Of a DNA stretch of 64,000 nucleotides, positions 20,105 through 31,698 are shown piece by piece (within the stretch, counting starts at the first letter, position 1; every line of letters starts with the position of its first letter). The notes under the pieces were generated by a model, which saw nothing but the letters and a program-made list of their open reading frames with translations, had not been told where the DNA came from and did not search any database. The position numbers and the translations under genes were made by a program. The stretch is from Spiroplasma chinense (GTDB lineage Bacteria; Bacillota_I; Bacilli_A; Mycoplasmatales; Mycoplasmataceae). The stretch spans positions 124,001-188,000 of the forward strand of contig NZ_CP043026.1 of the NCBI RefSeq assembly GCF_008086545.1. Direction: 5' to 3'.

Positions 20105-20497
20105 ATGAAAAGAAAGGGAAAATTAACTTTCACAATTGCAGCTGCCATTAGTATTTTGCTAGGAATAACAGCATTAACTTATATGAGTGTAAGATTAACA
20201 GAAGTTTCAGATTTGATTGAAAAATCTGCCTTAGCAAGATTTGCAGTTGTAATTGGTATATTTTTTTCAGTAATTGGATTATGTGTTTCTGCTTTGATTA
20301 CTTGATTTGGTTTTTCAAAAAAAGCAGGATTAAATAAAGTAGGTTCAATTATGGCAATTGTTTTTGGATCACTTGGATTATTTAGTTTTGTAATCACAAG
20401 AGCTGAAGTTTATGCATTAACAATGGGTCTAATTCAAGGATTCAATAGTATTGCTTTGCTTACTGGTGGAATTATCTATATTTCTTCAAAAGAATAA
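20105..20497 (+). CDS. Small four-TM membrane protein (paralogue 1)
   Basis: 130 residues, about four transmembrane helices. Begins KRKGKLTFTIAAAIS and ends GGIIYISSKE. It resembles the next two genes (20572 and 21060) in length, basic N-terminus followed by a helix, a central KSN/KNK-type polar turn and a final GG.(I/L)Y segment, so they look like a tandem family. Start ATG 20105 follows GAGGGAAGGAA. Function unknown. Confidence 0.75.
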
Positions 20498-20512
20498 AAA
20501 AAACCACTATTT

Positions 20513-20542
20513 TTGCTAATATTCACACTTTTAATATACAAT
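20513..20542 (+). promoter_or_regulatory. Putative promoter of the second paralogue
   Basis: TTGCTA (20513-20518), 18-base spacer, TACAAT (20537-20542), 30 bases before the start codon. No terminator separates the first two paralogues. Confidence 0.45.
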
Positions 20543-20571
20543 ATTATTAGATATTTGGAGGATATTAAAGT

Positions 20572-20952
20572 ATGAAAAAAACTGGTAGACTTATGTACGC
20601 AATTTCAAGTGCCGTTTCATTAGCATTTACCCTAATAGTTGTTATTTTATTAGTTACAGCAGTAGGTGCTGCTGGAAGTGGGTTAGAAGCTGAAGATAAA
20701 ACTGCAGTTGCAGCCGCGACAACTGTTATTGTTGTATTGATAGCTTTATTGAGTATTCCTACTATTTTAGCAGTAGTATTTGGATTTAAATCAAACGAAA
20801 AACTACAATTTGCTGGAGCAATAATTGCAATTATTGTAGGTGGTTTATCATTATTTGCACCATTTTTCTTAGAATCAACAGGATTTGGTTCTCTTGTATT
20901 AGGTATATTAATGATCGTTGGTGGTGGTTTATACCTTGGGGGTAAAAACTAG
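20572..20952 (+). CDS. Small four-TM membrane protein (paralogue 2)
   Basis: 126 residues with four hydrophobic segments, Ala/Val/Ile-rich. Starts KKTGRLMYAISSAVSLAF, with the same plan as the neighbours at 20105 and 21060; GGGLYLGGKN at the end corresponds to GGIIYLVAKK of the third. ATG 20572 follows TTGGAGGATATTAAAGT. No catalytic motif. Confidence 0.78.
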   Translation: MKKTGRLMYAISSAVSLAFTLIVVILLVTAVGAAGSGLEAEDKTAVAAATTVIVVLIALLSIPTILAVVFGFKSNEKLQFAGAIIAIIVGGLSLFAPFFLESTGFGSLVLGILMIVGGGLYLGGKN

Positions 20953-20963
20953 TTGCTGTCTTT

Positions 20964-20991
20964 AAAAACTTAACCTTAAGGTTAAGTTTTT
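20964..20991 (+). terminator. Terminator
   Basis: AAAACTTAACC / GGTTAAGTTTT stem with TTAA loop and T run. Confidence 0.8.
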
Positions 20992-21059
20992 ATTTTGTTC
21001 TGTTGAGGTTTTTTTTATCCCTGTTAAAGGGTATAATTAACTTAATTGGAGGAATTTTT

Positions 21060-21422
21060 ATGAGAAATGCAGGAAGAATTGCATATGTAGCAGCTGGAAT
21101 TATTCAGTTAGCATTTGTGGTAGTTACAGTAGTGATGCTGTTTACTTCTTCATGAGGGGATAGTTTAAATGGTTTTGCAGATAAAGCAAAATCTATTATT
21201 ATGATTATATTATTTTCACTACCAACATTAATATCTGTGGTACTAGGACTTAAAAACAAAAAAGAACAATTCTTTTGAGGAGCATGAATTGCTATTGCTA
21301 TTGGAGTACTTTCATTAGCTGGTGGGTGATTTGTTGCAGGACCTGTAGCATTTTATGTATCTGCAGCAATTGCAGTAACACAAATTTGTGGTGGAATTAT
21401 CTATTTAGTTGCAAAAAAATAA
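21060..21422 (+). CDS. Small four-TM membrane protein (paralogue 3)
   Basis: 120 residues with TGA read as Trp at four positions. Opens RNAGRIAYVAAGIIQLAF, close to the KKTGRLMYAISSAVSLAF of the second paralogue, and ends GGIIYLVAKK. About four membrane helices. TTGGAGGAATTTTT is the ribosome site and TATAAT at 21032-21037 a possible -10. Function unknown. Confidence 0.75.
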
Positions 21423-21431
21423 GCAATATGT

Positions 21432-21461
21432 ATAACCCTTTATTTATGGGGTTATTTTTTT
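21432..21461 (+). terminator. Terminator
   Basis: ATAACCC / GGGGTTAT stem with T run after the third paralogue. Confidence 0.75.
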
Positions 21462-21472
21462 GTCAAAAATAG

Positions 21473-21549
21473 AAAAAAAATTCCAAAGTTTGGAAAAACC
21501 ACCATTTTTTGGTTAAATTCATTGTGGAATTTTTTTTAAATGATACAAT
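21473..21549 (+). promoter_or_regulatory. deoD promoter inside a long inverted repeat
   Basis: AAAAAAAATTCCA (21473-21485) and TGGAATTTTTTTT (21525-21537) are perfect 13-base inverted arms; smaller repeats (CCAAAGTTTGG, ACCA/TGGT) lie between. The right arm covers the spacer of a likely promoter: TTGTGG (21522-21527), 16 bases, TACAAT (21544-21549). It may be an operator, or a terminator on which the promoter overlaps. Confidence 0.45.
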
Positions 21550-21575
21550 TTAAATATACAAAGGAGATATAAAGT

Positions 21576-22292
21576 ATGACACCACATATTGAGGCAAAAA
21601 AAGAAGATATTGCAAAAGTAGTACTTATGCCAGGAGACCCGCTAAGAGCTAAGAAAATTGCAGAAACATATTTAGAGGATGTTAAACTTGTAAATGAAGT
21701 AAGAAACATGTTTATGTATACTGGAACTTACAAAGGCAAAAAAATAACTATTGCTGGTAGTGGAATGGGATGTCCAAGTATTGGAATCTATTCTTACGAA
21801 CTATTCAAATTCTATGATGTTGATAGCATTATTAGAATTGGAAGTGCAGGAAGTTATAAAGAAGGTATAAATGTTTACGACGTATATAACGTACAAGAAT
21901 GTTTTGGTGAAAGTGATTTTGCAAAATTGGCAGCAAATATCGATAAAAGAGTAATTCCTGCAAGTAAAGAATTATTTGATTTAATCGAAGAAACTGCAAA
22001 AGAAAAAAACATAACAACACATAAAGGAATAGCTCATTCATCTGATGTTTTCTACAGACACGAAAGTCATGATTCATTAGCTTTTGCAGCAAAAAATAAC
22101 TTAGATGTTGTTGAAATGGAATCATTTGCTTTATTTGCAAATGCCATTGCAACCAATAAACAAGCAGCTTGTTTATTGACAATTTCTGACAGCTTCATTA
22201 CAAAAGAAGTTACAAGTGCAGAAGAAAGACAAAACAAGTTCATGACAATGGTAGAACTTGCTTTGGAAACAGGCTTAAAAGTAGCAGGATAA
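21576..22292 (+). CDS. deoD: Purine nucleoside phosphorylase, DeoD type
   Basis: Splits purine (deoxy)nucleosides with phosphate to the base and (deoxy)ribose 1-phosphate. 238 residues, the usual size for the hexameric bacterial type. Conserved features: VLMPGDPLRAK, AGSGMGCPSIGIYSYEL, RIGSAGSY, then VVEMESFALFANA (nucleoside-binding) and LTISDSF with the general-acid Asp. Trp content is low and no TGA break occurs. ATG 21576 follows AAAGGAGATATAAAGT. Fits salvage of nucleosides taken up by the BMP transporter upstream. Confidence 0.95.
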   Translation: MTPHIEAKKEDIAKVVLMPGDPLRAKKIAETYLEDVKLVNEVRNMFMYTGTYKGKKITIAGSGMGCPSIGIYSYELFKFYDVDSIIRIGSAGSYKEGINVYDVYNVQECFGESDFAKLAANIDKRVIPASKELFDLIEETAKEKNITTHKGIAHSSDVFYRHESHDSLAFAAKNNLDVVEMESFALFANAIATNKQAACLLTISDSFITKEVTSAEERQNKFMTMVELALETGLKVAG

Positions 22293-22325
22293 TCTGTTAT
22301 TTTTTTATGGAAGGAAAATGCTTTT

Positions 22326-23285
22326 ATGACAATTTTAGCAATTGAATCTAGTTGTGATGAGTTTAGTGTGGCTATTATGGTTGACGGACAAATAAAAGCA
22401 AATATAATTTCTTCTCAAATAGAAGATCACACAATTTATGGTGGTGTAATTCCTGAACTTGCCTCAAGATTACACGTGAAAAACTTTGGTTGAGTATTAA
22501 GTGCTGCAATTCAAGAAAGTCAAATTACTTTTGAACAAATTGATTGCATAGCATATACTGCAAACCCAGGACTAATTGGTAGTTTAATCGTTGGGAAATT
22601 AGTCGCTGAAACTTTGGCTTTGTATTTAAATGTCCCTTTGATGCCCTTGAACCATATTCAAGGGCATATCTATGGAGCAAATATTGAAGAAAAATTTGAA
22701 TACCCACTACTTGCGTTAGTGGTTAGTGGAGGACACACACAAATTCAATATTTAGAAAAACCCTTAGATTTTAAAATTATTGGTACCACACAAGATGATG
22801 CAATTGGGGAATGCTATGATAAAGTAGCTAGAAGTCTGGGATTGGGATATCCAGGCGGACCTAAAATTGACAAATTTGCACAAAACGGTGATGAAAATAA
22901 ATATGCGTTACCTTTTCCAAAAAACGATTCAAGTTATGATTTTTCATACTCTGGATTAAAAACTGCTAGCTTAAATTTAATTAATAAATTAAAACAAAAT
23001 GGAGAAGAAATAAATATATCAGATTTTTGTGCAAGTTTTCAAAAAACTGCTGTGGATACAGTTATATCTAAATTAGAAAGAGCTATAAAAGAGTTCAAAC
23101 CAAAATCAATTACTGTGGCTGGAGGAGTTTCAGCCAATAATTTGATAAGAAAAAAGTTGAATGAACTTGGTTCAATGTATAATATAGACAGAATTGTTAT
23201 ACCAAATATCAAATACTGTACAGACAACGCTGCAATGATGGCAGAACTTTGCAACGAATACTTAAAGATCAAACAAAATGGCTAA
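22326..23285 (+). CDS. tsaD: tRNA N6-adenosine threonylcarbamoyltransferase
   Basis: Final enzyme of t6A37 formation in ANN-decoding tRNAs. 319 residues. Motifs: [13 protein letters not shown] at the N-terminus, the metal-binding HIQGHIYGA (about 108-116), VVSGGHTQI, the GYPGGPKID segment and [15 protein letters not shown] 22326 has GGAAGGAAAATG upstream; the out-of-frame ATG at 22318 is not used. Its last codons overlap a possible upstream start of the next gene. Confidence 0.94.
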
Positions 23286-23301
23286 AAAAGGGGAGAATAA
23301 C

Positions 23302-24087
23302 ATGAGATCATTTTTAAGTAAATTAACAACAATTGATGAAAAAGATTTAACAACAAAAGAGAAAAAGATAGTTGAGTATATTAAGGGACATTTAAAAGAA
23401 ATTGTAGACACAAATATGAAAATCGAAAGAATGGCACAAGAAGCTGGAACAGGTTATAGTGCAATTTACGGACTTTTAAAGAAATTAAACATTAAAGGAT
23501 TTAGAGATTTTGCAATTTCATTGGCAAACGATGCAGAAAATCAAGAAATCAATGTAGCAAAAGATGATGAAAATGTAGTTTCAGCATACATTAACTTGAT
23601 TAAACAAAACTATGCATTAATTGAAAAAAGATCAATTTTTGAATCTTTAACTTTATTAAAACAAGCTAAAGGAAATAGAATTTTCTTTTGCTACTGAGAG
23701 AACTTACTTTCAGGACCTGCAAGTGAATTGTCAAACTTCTTTTACAAAGAAGGATTCAATGCTCACTTACTAGATAGTGACCAAGAAACATTAAAAGATA
23801 GAATTAACACATCTTCAGAAAATGATGTATTTGTATTTTTCACAAGATATGGGAATTCAAAACGCTTAGATAGTTTTATTGAAAACATTGGAGAATCAAA
23901 CAGAAAAATAATTTATATTTCTGGTAAGGTTCCTTCAAGTGATGTATTAAAATACTTATCTTCAATTCATACTTTAATTGTAGATAACCCAGACCAAACA
24001 ATGTACAAAGGACACATTTCATATTCAGTGCCTTTTAACTACTTTAATGATTTATTAATGTACCACTTCTTAAACATGGAGGAATAA
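23302..24087 (+). CDS. MurR/RpiR-family transcriptional regulator
   Basis: 261 residues. The N-terminal HTH_6 domain (about 1-85: LTTKEKKIVEYI... followed by MAQEAGTGYSAIYGLLKKLNIKGF) binds DNA, and the C-terminal SIS domain (about 105-240) binds a phosphosugar. ATG at 23302 follows GGGGAG; an upstream in-frame ATG at 23278 overlaps tsaD but has no ribosome site. The neighbour manA (24095), eight bases downstream, suggests control of hexose-phosphate metabolism. Confidence 0.86.
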
Positions 24088-24094
24088 AAATATA

Positions 24095-25003
24095 ATGAGT
24101 AATGAGAATAATATTTATAAATTAAAACCTTTCTTTTCAGAAAGAATTTGAGGAGGAGACAAACTAAAAGAGTTTGGATTTAACATCCCTTCAAACAATA
24201 TTGGAGAAGCTTGAGTAATTTCAGCCCACGATAACGGAATGGGTTACTTGAACTACAATGGAAAAGAAATTAGTTTAAAAGAATTTTATAAAAACAAGGA
24301 TGTTTTCAAAGATGATAAAGATGAGTTTCCGTTATTAGTAAAAATAATAACTGCAAACGATTATTTATCAGTTCAAGTTCACCCAGATGATATTTATGCA
24401 AAACAAAAACATAATTCATTTGGAAAACCAGAAAGTTGATATGTATTAGATTGTCCAAAAGATGCAAAACTAATATATGGACACAAAGCAAAAACCGTTG
24501 AAGAGATAAAAAATGCAATTGATAATAAAGAAATTTTAGATATTTTAGAAGAAGTTGAAGTAAATAAGGGAGACTTCTTATATGTAGAACCTGGAAAAAT
24601 TCATGCAATTACACCTGGAGTTACTGTTTATGAATTGCAAAGATCTAGTGATATAACTTATAGATTATTTGACTACAACAGAGTTGACGATAAAGGTCAA
24701 GAAAGAGAATTGCATATTGAAGATAGTTTGGCAAACATAAAGGTTCCAGACTCTGAACCTTCAATCATTAGAAATGCAAGTGGTTTAATTTTTGAATCAA
24801 AATACTTCTCATTATTCTTGCACACAGTTGAAACACCATTTAATTTAAATATTGAAGTTCCTTGAATGCAGTTAACTGTAATTGAAGGACAAGGAAAAAT
24901 TAATGGAGTAGATTTCGTTTCTGGTGAGTCTGCAATTTACATTAATGAAAGTATGCCAGAAATTTCTGGAGACATTAAAGTGATTATTTCTTGAATAAAA
25001 TAA
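24095..25003 (+). CDS. manA: Mannose-6-phosphate isomerase, class I
   Basis: Interconverts mannose 6-phosphate and fructose 6-phosphate; zinc enzyme. 302 residues, the short form of the class I family. Zinc and active-site regions visible: SVQVHPDDIYA, then GKPESWYVLD (Trp from TGA), VEPGKIHAI and ELQRSSDITYRLFDY with the catalytic Arg. ATG 24095 follows GGAGGAATAAAAATATA, eight bases after the regulator gene, so they form an operon. Confidence 0.93.
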
Positions 25004-25047
25004 AACAACCTTATATAAATCTTTAGATTTATCAGGTTGTTTTTTTT
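25003..25047 (+). terminator. Terminator after manA
   Basis: AAACAACCT / AGGTTGTTT outer stem with a nested ATAAATCT / AGATTTAT stem, then a T run. Confidence 0.8.
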
Positions 25048-25131
25048 AATCATAAATATTACATTTTTAGTGTTTAAAGTCATTACTTTTATTTATAATA
25101 ATAAGTAAGTTTAAATAGAAGGGTAAAAGTT

Positions 25132-26211
25132 ATGAGAAAACACCACAAAAAACCCAAACGTACATTGATAAATACGGTTAAAAAGAATTTCAGAAGACTT
25201 TATTCAAATCTTGAAAAGCCTTTCAGACCAAGAAATATGAGAAAGAAAAATGTTGAAAAATCACTTAAATCTTACTTAACTACAAATAATATTTGTAAAA
25301 AATATTATAAAAGACCACAATTAATGATTAATGATATGGAAAATTTAGAAAGAGTTACATTTCACACAACTGATGGCATAGAACTTGTAGCAAATCTATA
25401 TACTCCAAATAAAGAAAGTAATAAATGGGTAATTGCTTGTCACTGATTTGCAGGACATAAAAATTGAGCAATTCACCATGCAAAAATATTTACAGAAATG
25501 GGATACAATGTAATGGCTTTTGACTTTAGAGGTCATGGAGAATCACAAGAAGATTCTACAACTATGGGAGCAAAAGAACATTTAGATTTAATGGGTGCAT
25601 TAGATTGATTAAAGAAAAATAGAACTATTGATGAACTTGCTTTAATGGGGACAAGTATGGGAGCGTTCACAGTAAATTACTGTTCTTTAAAATATGCAAA
25701 AATATTTAAAGAAGCAAATCTGAAATTTGTAGTTTCAGATTGTACATATGGTAGTTTATTTAGATTACTAATACATGTTAGAGATATTTACTTACGTTTC
25801 ATACCAAGAAAAAGAGCTAAAAAAATGGTTAATAAAATTATTGCCAAACACAAGAAAGCAGAGCTTGATGTAGATTTTGGAGATGCAAGTATTTTTAGAC
25901 TGTTAGAAACAGGATATAAACCTGAGTTTCCAACTTTATTCTTACACAGTAAAGATGACAAAGTAACACCTCCATCAGATAGTTATGAATTAATGTTAAA
26001 AAGAAAAGCTTATGTTGAAGATGATTATTTAATTTATAACTACTCAACTCACGCTTTAACTATTAAATTCCACTTTAAAACATTTAATTATAAAGTGGGA
26101 CAATTTATTGCAAAACAAGATGGAACACAAGAGATGTTTGAAAATGTTGTTAGCGAATGAAAATTACTAGAATATGATAAATTAGATGATTTATCAATAA
26201 AATTACAATAA
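25132..26211 (+). CDS. Alpha/beta hydrolase
   Basis: 359 residues. A very basic N-terminal stretch (residues 1-65) precedes an alpha/beta hydrolase fold: VIACHWFAGHK (oxyanion region), FDFRGHGES, nucleophile elbow GTSMG with Ser near 174, acid in LHSKDDKVTP and catalytic His in YSTHALT. Related to the YqkD/peptidase S9-like hydrolases of Mollicutes; substrate unknown, perhaps lipid or peptide ester. The ATG follows AAGGGTAAAAGTT; asnS follows after 20 bases. Confidence 0.86.
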
Positions 26212-26231
26212 AAAAAAGAGGAGCCAATAAA

Positions 26232-27596
26232 ATGGAATTAAAAGAATTATATTCATCATATGAAAAATATGATGGAAAAGAAATTACTATCATAGCAAGA
26301 GTTAGAAGTCACAGACAAGGAAAAGCTGTAAACTTTTTAGTTCTAAATGATGGAACAACAATAAACGACATACAAGTTGTTTATAAAAGTGAAATAGAAA
26401 AATATGAAGAAGTTTCAAGTGCTAGAGTAAGTAGTATTGTTGAAGTAAGTGGGAAAGTTGTTTTAACTCCTGGAAAACCTCAACCATTTGAAATTAGTGC
26501 TTCAAAAATAGAATTATTAGATCAAGCAATTGAAAACTATCCTTTACAAAAAAAAGAACACTCACCAGAGTTTTTAAGAGAAATAGCTCACTTAAGAGCA
26601 AGAACAAAAACATTTCAATCAATTTTTAGAATTAGAAGTGCTGCTGCATTTGCAATTCACGAGTTCTTTAACCAAAACAACTTTATCTATGTTCATACAC
26701 CAATTTTGACAGAAAACGATGCAGAAGGGGCTGGAGAAACTTTTGTAGTTACAACAAGAACTGATGCCAACTATGAAGAAGACTTCTTTGGTAAAAAAGC
26801 AGCACTTACAGTTTCTGGACAATTAAATGCAGAATCATTTGCACAAGCATTTAAAAAAGTATATACATTTGGTCCTACTTTTAGAGCTGAAAACTCATAT
26901 ACTTCAAGACATGCTGCAGAATTTTGAATGATTGAACCAGAAGTTGCTTTTGCAGATTTAAAAGATAACATTGAACTAATTGAAAAAATGGTAAAACACA
27001 TTGTTAACTATTTATTTAAAAACAACATGGATGAATTAAACTTCTGTGCTCAAAACCTAGAAGAAGGTCTAATTGAAAAACTAAAAACAATTATAGAAAA
27101 CGATTTTGCAATAACTCCTTATGAAGAAGCTATTGAAATACTTAAAAAAGCAGTTGCTGATGGAGTAGATTTTGAAGAAAAAAACATTGAATTTGGTTTA
27201 GATTTAGGAACAGAACATGAAAGATACTTGTGTGAAGTTGTAAACAAAAAACCTACTTTTGTTACTAACTATCCAAAAGAAATCAAAGCTTTCTATATGA
27301 AGCAAAATGAAGATGGAAAAACTGTGGCAGCTGTTGACCTACTAGTTCCTGGAATTGGAGAGTTGGTTGGTGGAAGCCAAAGAGAAGATGATTATGAAAA
27401 ATTAATCACAAGATGTAAAGAAATGAACATTGATCCAGAAGAATTATGATGATACAACGATTTAAGACAATATGGATACTATAAATCAGCTGGATTTGGT
27501 TTAGGTTTTGAAAGATTAATTATGTATGTAACAGGAGCTGCAAACATAAGAGACGTATTACCTTTCCCAAGAACACCAAAAAACTTATTATTCTAA
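26232..27596 (+). CDS. asnS: Asparaginyl-tRNA synthetase
   Basis: Class IIb aminoacyl-tRNA synthetase charging tRNA-Asn. 454 residues. N-terminal OB fold (about 12-105: [24 protein letters not shown]), class II motif 2 [21 protein letters not shown] and motif 3 [14 protein letters not shown], ending in [28 protein letters not shown] is the ribosome site. TGA-coded Trp residues occur at the conserved FWMIEPE and in [10 protein letters not shown]. Confidence 0.95.
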
Positions 27597-27617
27597 AAAC
27601 ACGAAAGTGTTTTTTTA
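27595..27617 (+). terminator. Terminator after asnS
   Basis: AAAAACAC / GTGTTTTT stem with a GAAA loop and T run. Confidence 0.75.
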
Positions 27618-27760
27618 TTTTTGTGTATTAAATTTATTTAAAGCAAAGAAAAAGCTATATAATAAGCAATTATGGCTTGGGTTTTTTAAATTGATTTATT
27701 TGCCTTAAACAAGAATTATAGTGTAAAATAAATATGATGCAAAAAATAGGAGGATACAAA

Positions 27761-28726
27761 ATGTTACTATCATTTGTTGTTGTCTCTCAAGACACAAACA
27801 GTTCTTTTGAAAAAACAATAGACAGTATATATGCTCAAACAGATAATGACTATGAAGTTATCATAGTTTCTGATAAGAGTATGGCTGATAATGCAAAAGA
27901 AGTGTATGGAAGAGACAAATTCTGAAATAACAACAACGTAAAATTAGTGCTAAATAATTCCATCCAAGGTTTATCTGTTTCTTGAAATACAGCTATTGAT
28001 TTAGCTGAAGGGAAATACATTAAATTTGTAAACCAAGGAGATTCAATAAAACCAAATTATGTTGAAGAAATGAAAAAAACTGTAGAAAAATTCAAATCTG
28101 ATGAAATTGATATTATTGAATATGATGTTCAACTTGTTGGGTTAACAAACACAACCATAGAGACTTATTTAGAAAAAGATAATGTATATGAATTGGCAAA
28201 TTGTTACGATCCATATGCTTATACAAATTCAATCTTATTTAATAAAGTATTTAGAACAAAATTATTACAAGATTTTGGATTTAAATTTAGAAGATTTGTA
28301 AGATTTGACATGTTATTTATCTATAAAGTATTGGGACAAACAGATAAATTCTTATATAGAAGTGGTGAACCTCTTGAAGAGGTAATGGTAGCACCAGTTC
28401 AATATTCAGCTTTTGACCTTGTAAATCAATGAACTCACATTCTGAACTATTACAGAAGAATTGCTAAATTTAAAGATCTAAAAGATTACTTGAATTATGC
28501 ATATTACAAAACAATGGTTCATATTTGATTATGAATGATCAAACACTACGATAACAAATTGCTATTGAAAAAAGCTTCAAGTTTCGTTGAAAGAAAGTTT
28601 GCTGAAAAACAAGAAGATTTTGTTGCAGAAAACAAAGTTTTCAAACAACAAAAAGATGCTAGATTTACAGAAATTTGTACAAACTTTAGTAAGTATATAA
28701 AAGATATGTACAAATTAGCTAAATAA
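27761..28726 (+). CDS. Family 2 glycosyltransferase
   Basis: 321 residues. N-terminal GT-A fold: LSFVVVSQDTNSSFEKTIDSIYAQT, YEVIIVSD, GLSVSWNTAIDLAEGKYIKFVNQGDSI, where GDS takes the place of the usual DxD. The C-terminal part is helical without clear membrane anchor. ATG 27761 is chosen because AGGAGG lies just upstream; the in-frame ATG at 27734 would place that site inside the gene. Probably acts on lipid or surface polysaccharide. RDD gene follows after 13 bases. Confidence 0.85.
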
Positions 28727-28739
28727 GAGGAGTCTTAAA

Positions 28740-29438
28740 GTGTCAAAATTAAACACACAAGAAAATTTTGATAATATATCAAACTCTTTGCAAGAGTGGA
28801 ATAAGCCACACTTGGGAAGAGTTTTTTTTGCTAGACTTTTTGATACCATATTAGCATCAATTCCAATGATAATTCTAATAGCTTTATATAGAGCTAGTAA
28901 TTGACAAAGTGCTTTGATAATTACAAGTGTAAATTTAACTACCTTATTTCTATGCTTTGTATTATTACCATATTTTTTAAAGGGAAATACTTTGGGTAAA
29001 TTAATGTTAAATTTAAGACTGGTTAAAAAAGATGATAGTAAAGTTACTTTTTGAAATATTTTAGCAAGAGAAATATACTATGTTTTCATTCCTGTTTTCA
29101 TTCAATTAATTTCACAAATATTAATTATTGTAATATTTGTGAAATTAAATTCAGACAATAGTGATGAGTTAAAAGGAAAAGAACCTTTAACTCTATTACA
29201 AAATTTAAGTTATTTATTATATACATGTTGATATTTATATATTTGTTTAACAATAGCACTTCAAAAAGAAAATCAATCATCAATTGATCACAAAATGAAA
29301 TTGTGAGTAAGACATGTGGTTAAAATAGATGCAAATCTTGTTAAAGTTAAAGAAGAAAAACCACATGTCCACTTAAAAGAAAATAGACCTGGTTTGATAG
29401 ATATCGAACAAATTGATGAATTATTTGAAGATGAATAA
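28740..29438 (+). CDS. RDD-family membrane protein
   Basis: 232 residues; open only when TGA is Trp. RDD hallmarks: GRVFFARLFDTILASIPM at the N-terminus, GNTLGKLMLNLRLVKKDD in the centre and SSIDHKMKLWVRHVVKI at the end of the domain, then a polar tail of about 45 residues. About four membrane helices. Start GTG 28740 follows AGAGGAGTCTTAAA. Function of the family is unclear; some members affect ion transport. Confidence 0.85.
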
Positions 29439-29506
29439 TCTTTAAAAATATTTTTTTAAAGCAATAATATTGTTATTATTAATAAGTTATATAAGGAGAA
29501 AAAGTT

Positions 29507-31672
29507 TTGAGCGATTTATTACATGGATTAAATGATAGACAAGTTGATAGTGTAATTACAACTGATGTACCGTTAAGAATTATAGCTGGTGCTGGTAGTG
29601 GTAAAACAAAAGTAATTACAACTAAAATTGCCTATTTAATTGAAAAAGAAGGATACAATCCTAATAAAGTTTTAGCAGTTACTTTTACAAATAAAGCTGC
29701 AAATGAAATGAAAGATAGAATTCAAAAGAATTCTAATGGTGCTTATAGAACTCCTTTCATTATGACTTTTCACTCATTTTGTGTAAGAGTGTTAAGAGAA
29801 GATTTTGCACACGCAAATCTAAGACAAGATTTTACAATCATTGATACAACAGACCAAACAAAAATTGTAAGAAAAATTCTTAAAAATCTTAATATGGATG
29901 ATACTAAAAATAAACCAGAGAAAAAAATCATTTCAAAAATTAGTGGTTGAAAATCAAAATTTATGACTTGACAAGAAGCTGAACAAGAATCTTATTCTCC
30001 AGTTGATAAAAAATTTGCAAAAGTTTATAGAGATTATATTGCATACCTTGAAGAAAGAGGTTTTGTTGACTTTGATGATTTAATTTTGAAAGTTCACCAA
30101 TTATTTAAAAATGTAATTGAAGTTAGAAATAAATGAATTTCTAGATTCGATTATATTATGGTAGATGAGTTTCAAGATACAAATGATACTCAATTCGATT
30201 TAATTAAATGACTTACAAATAACAGGGGTTGTTTGACAGTTGTTGGAGATCCTGACCAAACTATTTATTCTTGGAGAGGAGCTAAAGTAAATATTATTTT
30301 AAACTTTGAAAAAGAATTTAAAAATGCAAGAACGGTAATGTTAACTCAAAACTATCGTTCTACAAAACCTATTTTAGATTTAGCAAATAACTTTATTGAT
30401 AATAATAAAAATAGAGAAAAGAAAGACATCTTTACTGAAAAACTTGAAGGTGAAAAAGTTTCTCTAAAAGAGGCAAACTCAAGAAATTTTGAAGCTAAAT
30501 ATGTAGCTTTAAAAATTAAAGAATTAGTCGAAAAACAAAATTACAACTATAGTGACATTTTTGTTTTGTATAGAACAAATGCTTGGTCATTAGAGTTTGA
30601 AAAAGAGTTTGCAAACTCTAAAATTCCTTTTCAAATGATTGGAGGATTACAATTTAGAGACCGTAAGGTTATTAAAGATGTAACTTCGCTTTTAAGAGCT
30701 GTTGCAATTAAAGATGATTTAGCTTTTGAGAGAATTTTTGGTTTCATTCCAAAAGTTGGAGCTGTAACTGAACAAAGGTTATTTGAACTTGCTCATAACA
30801 TGGGTGTAAACATGTTTGACTTATTAGTAAATTGTGAAAATGAAGTTATGAGTGTTTCTAAAAACTTAACTTCACTTTCAAATGCTTTAAGACAAGCAAA
30901 TGAAATGTTTTTAAAAAATGAAAAACTTGTAGATATTTGTAGATTACTTGTAAATAAAGTTGGTTATGAAGATAGAATCAACATTAAAGAAAAAGAAGGT
31001 ATTGAAACAAAACAAAACCTTCAAGCGTATTACGACCAAATGAGTCAATATGATATAGCATATGATCAAGAAGAAAATGATACAAATAGACTTGTAAAAT
31101 TCCTACAAGACGAAAGTTTAATTGTAAGTGAAACAAATAGTGAAGTACCAAACAAGGTTACTTTATTGACAATTCACTCAGCAAAAGGACTGGAAAATAA
31201 AGTTGTCTTTGTTGTTGGGTTATGTCAAGATGTGTTCCCTTCAAAAATGAGCTTTATGTCTACAGATTCTCTGGAAGAAGAAAGAAGAGCATTTTATGTA
31301 GCTGTTACAAGAGCTGAAGAGATGTTATTTATAAGTTATGTATCTGGGGAATATTCATTTATGTCTAATGGTAATTTAGGACCAAGTAAATTCATTTCTG
31401 AATTAGACCCAAATCTTTATGAATTAGAAAAAAACATATTCTTTCACTCACCAACAGAGATGTCTAGTCAAAAATATTCATCAGGAGTTATGGACATAAA
31501 ACCTGAAAAACTAGATTCAGGTGTTTTGACAGGTGATATAGTAGAACATATGATGTTTGGAGAAGGTGTTGTAACTAAAATACTGGACAAATATATTTCA
31601 GTGGCATTTAAAAACCCTGCATTTGGTACTAAATCCATACCAATTAACTCAGGTGCTTGAAAGAAAAAATAG
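29507..31672 (+). CDS. pcrA: ATP-dependent DNA helicase PcrA/UvrD
   Basis: Superfamily 1A 3'-5' DNA helicase for repair and replication. 721 residues. Walker A AGAGSGKT (about 27-34), VTFTNKAANEMKDRI (motif Ia), MVDEFQDTN (motif II), VGDPDQTIYSWRGA (motif III), QNYRST (IV), TIHSAKGLE (V) and VAVTRAEEML (VI). Start is TTG at 29507 after ATAAGGAGAAAAAG. The C-terminus ends in a short beta domain as in PcrA. TGA is Trp at several internal positions. Monocistronic, with a strong terminator. Confidence 0.95.
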
Positions 31673-31698
31673 TAATTTAACAATTACTATTTTTTTTG
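31670..31698 (+). terminator. Terminator after pcrA
   Basis: TAGTAATT / AATTACTA stem, TAAC loop, T run. Confidence 0.85.
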
